DNA from: Gammaproteobacteria bacterium
GTDB lineage: Bacteria > Pseudomonadota > Gammaproteobacteria > Competibacterales > Competibacteraceae
Direction: 5' to 3'
Assembly: GCA_003562535.1 (NCBI GenBank)
Contig: PWUP01000091.1
Span: forward strand, 1-11,822
Length of the DNA: 11,822 nt
Under the pieces are notes generated by a model. It had not been told where the DNA came from, made no database searches, and saw only the letters and a program-made list of their open reading frames with translations. This document shows positions 6,555 through 11,822 of this stretch, piece after piece. The first letter of the stretch is position 1. Each line of letters opens with the position of its first letter. A program made the translations under genes and the position numbers.

Positions 6555-8093
6555 CTACAGTAACTGCAGCAGCGACCGACCGGTCATGGCCGAGGGCTGC
6601 GGCAATTGCAACAGGTGCAGGATTGTGGGCGCAATATCGCATAACGCCCCCACACCGACGAACTGCGCGGGACGCCCCACATAGATCAACGGCACTTGGT
6701 TTAAGGTATGAGCGGTATGCGCCTGAAGAGTTTCAGGGTCACGCATTTGTTCAACATTACCATGATCAGAAGTTACCAGCATTTCACCACCGACGGCCTT
6801 AACCGCCGCATAGACTTGCCCCAAACACTGATCCACAGTTTCGACTGCGGTGACTGCGGCATCAATCAGCCCACTATGACCAACCATGTCAGGATTGGCG
6901 TAATTACAAATAATCACATCGAATTGGCCGCTGTTCACAGCGCCCACCAAGGCTTCGGTTACACCCGCCGCGCTCATCTCCGGCTGTAAATCGTAGGTGG
7001 CCACTTTAGGCGAAGGCACCAAAATCCGCTCTTCGCCGTCGAACACTTTTTCCCGGCCACCGTTAAAGAAGAACGTCACATGAGCGTATTTTTCCGTTTC
7101 CGCCAAACGCAATTGGGTCTTGCCATGCGCGGCTAATACCTCGCCCAGACCTTCACTCAGTTCTACAGGTGGAAAAGCCACAGCAGCATCAATGGTGTCT
7201 TGATACTGGGTCATGCAGACAAATCCAGCCAGATCAATTGGTCGGGATCGAGTAAAGCCGTCAAAATTCGGATCAACTAAAGCGCGAGTCAGTTCCCGAG
7301 CGCGGTCGGCACGGAAATTCACAAACACCACGCTATCGCCATCAGCAACGATGACGGGATCGGCCCCCGGCGGACTGATGGCTGTAGGCTTAACAAACTC
7401 ATCATTTTCACCGCGTGCATACGCACGTTCTAAGCCCTCGGCGGCAGTATCGGTCTGATAATCCGCCTCGCCCTCAGTGATCAGACGATAAGCCGCCTGT
7501 ACCCGATCCCAACGCTGGTCACGATCCATGGCATAATAGCGCCCAACCAGCGAAGCGATTTGCCCGCGCCCTAGCTCGGCACATTGGGCTTCCAACGCCG
7601 CAATCGAATGGGCTGCGCTGCGCGGCGGGGTGTCGCGGCCATCGAGAAACGCGTGGACATAAATCTGCTCAGCGCCGCGTTGGGCCGCCAGTTGTAGCGC
7701 GGCAAATAAGTGCTGCTCATGGCTGTGTACCCCACCGGGTGATAATAAGCCCATGATATGCACAGCGCCACCTTGAGCTACCGCTGCATCAATGGTGGTG
7801 CATAAGGCCGGATTGGTGAAAAATTCGCCCTCGTCGATAGCCTTGCTGATGCGGGTGAACTCCTGATACACCACCCGTCCTGCCCCCAAATTCATGTGGC
7901 CGACTTCGGAGTTGCCCATTTGACCCTCAGGCAAACCTACCGCCATACCCGAGGTGTTCATGCGCGTTTGGGGATACTCCGCCCACAAATGATCCCATAC
8001 TGGGGTATGGGCGCGGGTAATGGCGTTATCATCGGTCGCCTCACGACAACCCCAGCCATCAAGAATCAGTAATAGTATTGGTTTCGGCTGCAT
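6555..8093 (-). CDS. gpmI: 2,3-bisphosphoglycerate-independent phosphoglycerate mutase
   Basis: Interconverts 3- and 2-phosphoglycerate in glycolysis and gluconeogenesis through a phosphoserine intermediate, using two manganese ions. The 512 residues are the standard length. Seen directly: LLLILDGWG with Asp12 (7-15), GQMGNSEVGHMNLGAGR with Ser62 as phosphoacceptor (57-73), HAFLDGRDTPP (147-157), NPDMVGHSG with Asp402 and His406 (400-408), TSDHGN with Asp443 and His444 (441-446), and AHTLNQVP with His462 (461-468). These fit the two metal sites of the characterised bacterial enzyme. ATG 8091-8093 follows AGAGG with five bases between. It is divergent from mtnA and is the first gene of a gpmI-ctpA pair. 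The murein hydrolase activator gene envC, often found between these two, is absent here. No sign of damage. Confidence 0.97.
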   Translation of the reverse strand: MQPKPILLLILDGWGCREATDDNAITRAHTPVWDHLWAEYPQTRMNTSGMAVGLPEGQMGNSEVGHMNLGAGRVVYQEFTRISKAIDEGEFFTNPALCTTIDAAVAQGGAVHIMGLLSPGGVHSHEQHLFAALQLAAQRGAEQIYVHAFLDGRDTPPRSAAHSIAALEAQCAELGRGQIASLVGRYYAMDRDQRWDRVQAAYRLITEGEADYQTDTAAEGLERAYARGENDEFVKPTAISPPGADPVIVADGDSVVFVNFRADRARELTRALVDPNFDGFTRSRPIDLAGFVCMTQYQDTIDAAVAFPPVELSEGLGEVLAAHGKTQLRLAETEKYAHVTFFFNGGREKVFDGEERILVPSPKVATYDLQPEMSAAGVTEALVGAVNSGQFDVIICNYANPDMVGHSGLIDAAVTAVETVDQCLGQVYAAVKAVGGEMLVTSDHGNVEQMRDPETLQAHTAHTLNQVPLIYVGRPAQFVGVGALCDIAPTILHLLQLPQPSAMTGRSLLQLL

Positions 8094-8170
8094 GAGTGCC
8101 TCTCAGTTAGTGCTGCCACGGTGAACAAACTTCAATGGTACGCAAAATGACGGTAAAAGTGTATGACCAT

Positions 8171-8188
8171 CAACTGTAAATCCAGTTG
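8171..8188. promoter_or_regulatory. Perfect inverted repeat upstream of mtnA
   Basis: CAACTG (8171-8176) and CAGTTG (8183-8188) form a perfect dyad with a 6-base spacer, 28 bases before the mtnA start and in the gap shared with divergent gpmI. The spacing suits a dimeric regulator's operator; as RNA it would be a short hairpin ahead of the mtnA ribosome binding site. The binding factor is not identifiable. Confidence 0.35.
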
Positions 8189-8202
8189 CATTAACTACAA
8201 TC

Positions 8203-8207
8203 AGGAG
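8203..8207 (+). promoter_or_regulatory. mtnA ribosome binding site, fixes GTG start
   Basis: AGGAG, a full Shine-Dalgarno core, lies eight bases before the GTG at 8216-8218. It supports GTG as the mtnA initiation codon rather than any later ATG. Confidence 0.8.
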
Positions 8208-8215
8208 CAATATTA

Positions 8216-9331
8216 GTGAAAATTAACGGTGTTCATTATCGCACTATTTGGGCTGAAGCCGACGGTCGGGTTGCTATTATCGACCAAACCCAACTGCCCC
8301 ATCGCTTCACCATCCAAACCCTCAAGACTCTCGATGATGCCGCCACAGCAATCTGTGATATGCAAGTACGCGGCGCGCCCCTGATCGGAGCAACCGCCGC
8401 CTATGGGGTCTGTTTAGCCCTGCGCCAAGATTCGAGTGACGACCACTTAGCCCATGCCATCACTCAGTTGGCCGCAACCCGCCCCACGGCGATTAACCTG
8501 CGCTGGGCGCTGGAGCAGATGCGCCACGCCCTGCAGAACTGTCCACCCGCACAGCGGGTAGACCAAGCGTATCAACGAGCCGCGGCGTTGTGTGAGGACG
8601 ATGTCGCGGTGTGCGCGGCCATTGGTCAGTATGGCTTGGAACTCATTCAAGGCATTGCCGCCCGTAAACCCGCTGGACAGCCGGTGAATATTCTCACCCA
8701 TTGCAACGCTGGGTGGTTGGCTACCGTGGACTGGGGAACCGCCACCGCCCCCATTTACCAAGCGCATGAAGCGGGTATTCCCATACATGTGTGGGTCGAT
8801 GAAACCCGCCCACGCAATCAAGGAGCCGCTTTAACGGCGTTTGAACTCGGTCACCACGGCGTCAACCACACCCTTATCGTCGATAATGCCGGCGGGCATT
8901 TAATGCAACATGGACTCGTTGATCTGTGTATTGTCGGTACGGATCGCACCACGGCTAGCGGGGATGTTGCCAATAAAATCGGCACTTATCTGAAAGCGCT
9001 GGCGGCTAAAGACAACGGCGTACCGTTCTACGTCGCCCTGCCCTCAACGACGATTGATTGGACCCTGGATGATGGGGTGCGGGATATACCCATTGAGCAG
9101 CGGGCAGCCGAGGAAGTCCTCTGGGTCAACGGGCAAACGGCCGACGGTTCCCTGACCTCGGTGCAGATTGCCCCCGATATCACCCCGGCAGCCAACTACG
9201 GTTTTGATGTCACCCCGGCGCGCTTGATCTCCGGTTTAATCACCGAACGGGGTATTGCTACCGCCAGCCGTGCAGGCTTGCAATCGCTCTTTCCTAAGCC
9301 AACCACTGTGGATCAGCCTGCCAGTTATTAA
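8216..9331 (+). CDS. mtnA: Methylthioribose-1-phosphate isomerase
   Basis: Isomerises 5-methylthioribose-1-phosphate to 5-methylthioribulose-1-phosphate in the methionine salvage pathway; cytoplasmic, related to eIF2B subunits. The 371 residues match the family. Seen directly: VRGAPLIGATAAYG (51-64), THCNAGWLATVDWGTA with Cys163 (161-176), VDETRPRNQGAALTAFEL (194-211), and GTDRTTASGDVANKIGTY with Asp243 (241-258). Cys163 and Asp243 correspond to the catalytic Cys160 and Asp240 of the B. subtilis enzyme with the same 80-residue separation. The start is GTG, chosen for the AGGAG eight bases upstream. No other salvage gene (mtnB, mtnC, mtnD) is in the window, so the pathway is dispersed. Its last 38 bases overlap, tail to tail, the end of the GGDEF/EAL gene. 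Confidence 0.95.
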   Translation: MKINGVHYRTIWAEADGRVAIIDQTQLPHRFTIQTLKTLDDAATAICDMQVRGAPLIGATAAYGVCLALRQDSSDDHLAHAITQLAATRPTAINLRWALEQMRHALQNCPPAQRVDQAYQRAAALCEDDVAVCAAIGQYGLELIQGIAARKPAGQPVNILTHCNAGWLATVDWGTATAPIYQAHEAGIPIHVWVDETRPRNQGAALTAFELGHHGVNHTLIVDNAGGHLMQHGLVDLCIVGTDRTTASGDVANKIGTYLKALAAKDNGVPFYVALPSTTIDWTLDDGVRDIPIEQRAAEEVLWVNGQTADGSLTSVQIAPDITPAANYGFDVTPARLISGLITERGIATASRAGLQSLFPKPTTVDQPASY

Positions 9332-11504
9332 TCCAATCGGGTAGCACCGCAGCCGGCATCGGCCGGGCAATGCCATAACCTTGGCCTAACTCACAGCCAT
9401 GCGCTAGCAGCGCCTCGCCGATTTGCCGGGTCTCAACCCCCTCGGCCAACACCAAACGGTCAAAACCGCCTGCCAGGCCGATAATGGCCTTAACGATGGC
9501 GCGGTCATTCGCGTCTTGGAGCATATCGCGCACAAAGGTTTGGTCGATTTTGATCATTTTTGCCGGTAATTGCTTGAGATAATTCATTGATGAATACCCT
9601 GTACCAAAATCATCGAATGAAAAACGCACCCCGAATGCATTGCAAGCCTGTAGAGTTTCGCTGACCTGCAGAATGTTTTCCAAGGCACTGGTTTCTAGAA
9701 TTTCCAACTCCAAGCGTTCTGGAGGAATGCCGACATAGTTTTTGAAGTGCTCTATCAGCCGTTCAACAAAATTACAACTTTGTAGATGCTGCGCACTGAT
9801 ATTAACGCTGACGGAGACCTCTAAACCGTGGCGCCGCCAGATACTCATCTGCGCCAATGCACTGTCGATCACCCAATGACCGAGATCAATGGCTAAGGGA
9901 TGGTTTTCGATATCGGGCAAAAAGGCCCCAGGGGGCAATAAACCCCGTTCGGGATGCTGCCACCGGATCAGGGCTTCTACACCGACAACTTGAGCGGTAC
10001 GTAGATTCACCTTGGGTTGGTAGTACAGCACAAACTGGTCGGCAAACAAGGCTTCACGGATGTGGGCAATACTTTGATGGTGATTGCGGGTATCACGATC
10101 CCGTTCGGCATCAAAGCGGTGAAAATTGTTTTTACCGGTCTGTTTAGCTTGGTACATGGCCTGATCCGCTTGACGTAAGAGCTGATCGGCAGCGACCGCC
10201 TCCTCTTGGGGATAATACGTCAAACCGATGCTGGCAGACACGCTCAGCGATTGTCCCTCCACCACACAGGGGCGGGCGACGGCTGATAATAGGCGGCGCA
10301 TGACCAAATGCGTGGCCACATCGCTGTCTAAATCCGCCAACACCGCCGCGAACTCATCACCGCCCAAGCGAGACAAGGTGTCGCCTTCACGCAAGGCCGA
10401 ACGCATATTATGCGCCACCACTCTCAACAGTTGATCACCCACGTTGTGACCATACTGGTCATTGATGGCTTGAAAACCGTCCAGGTCGATAAATACCACG
10501 GCGAGCCGAGTGTAGGTGCGTTTGGCCATCATCATGGCCTGATAGAGGCGGTCGGCAAATAAGGTGCGGTTGGGCAGCCCAGTCAATACGTCATGATGAA
10601 TAATATGCTCAAGCTGTTTCGCCTGTTCTTTTTGGGCAGTGATATCGGAAAACAGCACCACAAAGTGACGAATGCAACCACGGGCATCATATACGGCACT
10701 GACATTCTGTAAAGCAGCGAAACGTTGACCGTTTTTACGCTGATTCCACAGTTCACCACGCCAGTAGCCGGTTTGCAGTAAAGTCTGCCAATAGGTCTCA
10801 TAAAAAGCGGGCGGCTGGCACCCACTGCTGAACAAACGGGGATTATGACCAACGACCTCATCACGGCTGTAGCCGGTGATGCGGGTAAATGCAGCATTGG
10901 CATCAACAATCGTGCCGTTTGCATCTGTGATGTAAATGCCCTCATGGGCACGGGCAAACACCGTGGCCGCCAAACGGGCATCGGCATTGCGCTCATAACG
11001 TAGAATGCTGTAGTGTACGGCGCGATATAATTCAGCACCAGCGCACTGCCTGTTTAGACAATCATCCGCACCGAGCTCAATGGGCGAAGGCGTCACAGCA
11101 TGAGGCGGCAATTCAGTTAATACTAGAATCGGCGCGTCTATGTAGTGACGACACTGGTCAATGCTGATCGAGGCGGTCACATCCGTTGCATCGATATCTA
11201 ACAGCACAACGCTGGGTACGCTCTGCTCTCGATCAATACGCTGCCGCGCTACGGTGAGCGAATCGGCAATCACTATGCGAAAGGCATCACCATCATGGGC
11301 TAGTAATTTATTGCCTATCTGCTCAGCATCACTCAGTTGCTGGGCAATCACCAATACGACTGGAGGACAGTGGTCTGGCGTGGAATGTACGAGTGTTGGG
11401 GTTAGCGTCGGTCTATCGACAACCGGAAGCTCCCCTGTAGTATCGCTATTGGCCTCGACAGAGGCATCGTTCGCTGCTGCCAGCCTAAAACCACGCAACA
11501 TCAT
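9294..11504 (-). CDS. Cyclic-di-GMP protein: receiver-like, PAS, GGDEF, EAL
   Basis: A 736-residue signalling protein with no membrane segment. Domains in order: a low-complexity N-terminus (1-45); a receiver-like domain (about 47-170) with Asp103 in the phospho-acceptor position of VVLLDID, but VLVIAQQ where the acidic pair belongs and LNRQ where the conserved Lys should be; PAS (about 175-295); GGDEF (about 297-465) with intact GGDEF (381-385) and inhibitory-site R372-x-x-D375; EAL (about 477-725) with E510-A-L, N568, E601-x-x-E604, DDFGTG (631-636), K652, E688 and QGYGIARPMP. Both the synthase and phosphodiesterase sites look intact, so it may make and degrade cyclic-di-GMP, or one half may be regulatory. 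ATG 11502-11504 is followed at once by a second ATG; no strong ribosome binding site is seen, so the exact start is uncertain. Divergent from a glycosyltransferase, which fits control of an envelope polysaccharide. Confidence 0.93.
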   Translation of the reverse strand: MMLRGFRLAAANDASVEANSDTTGELPVVDRPTLTPTLVHSTPDHCPPVVLVIAQQLSDAEQIGNKLLAHDGDAFRIVIADSLTVARQRIDREQSVPSVVLLDIDATDVTASISIDQCRHYIDAPILVLTELPPHAVTPSPIELGADDCLNRQCAGAELYRAVHYSILRYERNADARLAATVFARAHEGIYITDANGTIVDANAAFTRITGYSRDEVVGHNPRLFSSGCQPPAFYETYWQTLLQTGYWRGELWNQRKNGQRFAALQNVSAVYDARGCIRHFVVLFSDITAQKEQAKQLEHIIHHDVLTGLPNRTLFADRLYQAMMMAKRTYTRLAVVFIDLDGFQAINDQYGHNVGDQLLRVVAHNMRSALREGDTLSRLGGDEFAAVLADLDSDVATHLVMRRLLSAVARPCVVEGQSLSVSASIGLTYYPQEEAVAADQLLRQADQAMYQAKQTGKNNFHRFDAERDRDTRNHHQSIAHIREALFADQFVLYYQPKVNLRTAQVVGVEALIRWQHPERGLLPPGAFLPDIENHPLAIDLGHWVIDSALAQMSIWRRHGLEVSVSVNISAQHLQSCNFVERLIEHFKNYVGIPPERLELEILETSALENILQVSETLQACNAFGVRFSFDDFGTGYSSMNYLKQLPAKMIKIDQTFVRDMLQDANDRAIVKAIIGLAGGFDRLVLAEGVETRQIGEALLAHGCELGQGYGIARPMPAAVLPDWINNWQADPQWLA

Positions 11505-11517
11505 GATTTAATATGCC

Positions 11518-11545
11518 TTTATGTCAGTGACCCATAGAAAAACAA
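11518..11545 (-). promoter_or_regulatory. Candidate promoter of the GGDEF/EAL gene
   Basis: On the minus strand TTGTTT (11540-11545), a 16-base spacer and CATAAA (11518-11523) form a plausible sigma-70 promoter a few bases upstream of the gene. The short leader that results, under ten bases, would agree with the lack of a clear Shine-Dalgarno sequence. Support is consensus matching only. Confidence 0.35.
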
Positions 11546-11593
11546 CTTAGAAACCCATACAGTCATTCACCCTGATTACCACAGCTTATAGTC

Positions 11594-11622
11594 CAGACAC
11601 TGCCATCCATGATGGCTATAAT
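11594..11622 (+). promoter_or_regulatory. Candidate glycosyltransferase promoter with internal dyad
   Basis: CAGACA (11594-11599), a 17-base spacer and a perfect TATAAT (11617-11622) form a good sigma-70 candidate, giving a leader of about 110 bases before ATG 11739. The spacer contains the perfect inverted repeat GCCATC-cat-GATGGC (11602-11616), placed exactly where a repressor or a MerR-like activator would act. The rest of the 11505-11738 gap shows no further gene. Confidence 0.5.
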
Positions 11623-11738
11623 TGATCTTTAGACCAATCATGTATAGTGACGATACTAGTTTAAACATCAAGCAATGTAAACTACACACTGCGCACTATA
11701 TTTGACCGGATTGATTGCCCACAAATAGGTAGAATACT

Positions 11739-11822
11739 ATGGCAACGGTGTTGCAGGTGGTTCCTGCTTTAGAATCAGGTGGTGTGGAACGCGGTACGCT
11801 AGACATTGCCCATGCTTTGGTC
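11739..11822 (+). CDS. Glycosyltransferase, GT4-like, N-terminal fragment
   Basis: The first 28 codons of a gene that runs off the window. The frame from ATG 11739 is open to the last base and reads ATVLQVVPALESGGVERGT (residues 2-20), then LDIAHALV. A beta strand followed by PALESGGVERGTLD is the usual N-terminus of GT-B fold family 4 glycosyltransferases of the lipopolysaccharide and exopolysaccharide type, where the Gly-Gly-Val-Glu-Arg loop contacts the substrates. A weak GGTAGA lies seven bases before the ATG. The donor and acceptor sugars cannot be told from so short a piece. It is divergent from the cyclic-di-GMP gene, with a promoter candidate about 120 bases upstream. Confidence 0.75.
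   Translation, partial: MATVLQVVPALESGGVERGTLDIAHALV

Noticed and set aside
6487..6642. A 52-residue N-terminal extension of ctpA beginning at 6642
   Set aside because: It overlaps the end of gpmI by 88 bases and would bury the signal peptide. ATG 6486 has GGAG at proper spacing and starts right at the signal sequence.
8196..8201. TACAAT as the mtnA -10 box
   Set aside because: A start about seven bases downstream would leave the AGGAG ribosome binding site out of the mRNA.
8447..8821. Minus-strand 124-codon frame inside mtnA
   Set aside because: Fully contained in mtnA across its catalytic motifs, with no domain signature of its own.
10583..11038. A 151-codon minus-strand frame inside the GGDEF/EAL gene
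   Set aside because: It overlaps the PAS coding region in another frame of the same strand, where the real gene is clearly conserved.
1..11822. Mobile element, CRISPR array, tRNA or rRNA
   Set aside because: No transposase, integrase, regularly spaced repeat or RNA-gene signature was seen; all large frames are explained by the listed genes.

Overview
This looks like an ordinary chromosomal segment of a gammaproteobacterium. The base composition is fairly balanced, by eye a little over half G+C. The gene content is core metabolism (hemC, hemD, argH, gpmI, ctpA, mtnA) with gammaproteobacterial arrangements: hemC and argH back to back, and ctpA just after gpmI. I see no tRNA, rRNA, CRISPR array, insertion sequence or phage gene. 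The organism cannot be named from the sequence alone.

Layout, left to right. (1) 68-733, minus: an unrecognised protein with an N-terminal winged-helix domain, divergent from (2) 939-1901, plus: a MerR-type regulator fused to a cobalamin-binding module of the CarH/LitR kind. Their 205-base intergenic region holds a candidate promoter for each gene, an imperfect dyad, and TGTAYA half-sites spaced 11 bp apart over the regulator's promoter. (3) 1911-3616, minus: hemC-hemD, overlapping by 4 bases, which make uroporphyrinogen III. (4) 3718-5124, plus: argH, divergent from hemC through compact overlapping promoters. (5) 5173-8093, minus: gpmI then ctpA; ctpA's true start is at 6486, downstream of gpmI. 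(6) 8216-9331, plus: mtnA of methionine salvage, whose end overlaps by 38 bases the end of (7) 9294-11504, minus: a receiver-like/PAS/GGDEF/EAL cyclic-di-GMP protein. (8) 11739-11822, plus: the first 28 codons of a GT4-like glycosyltransferase, cut by the window edge.

Most genes are independent housekeeping functions. Two functional links are suggestive. A cobalamin-sensing regulator lies tail to tail with the genes for the last common precursor of heme, siroheme and cobalamin. A cyclic-di-GMP turnover protein is divergent from a glycosyltransferase, a pairing often seen around exopolysaccharide or envelope-glycan loci. I found no convincing new multi-gene system. The points most worth following are the altered photosensing residues and spaced half-sites of the B12 regulator, the unrecognised winged-helix protein, and the degenerate receiver domain of the GGDEF/EAL protein.
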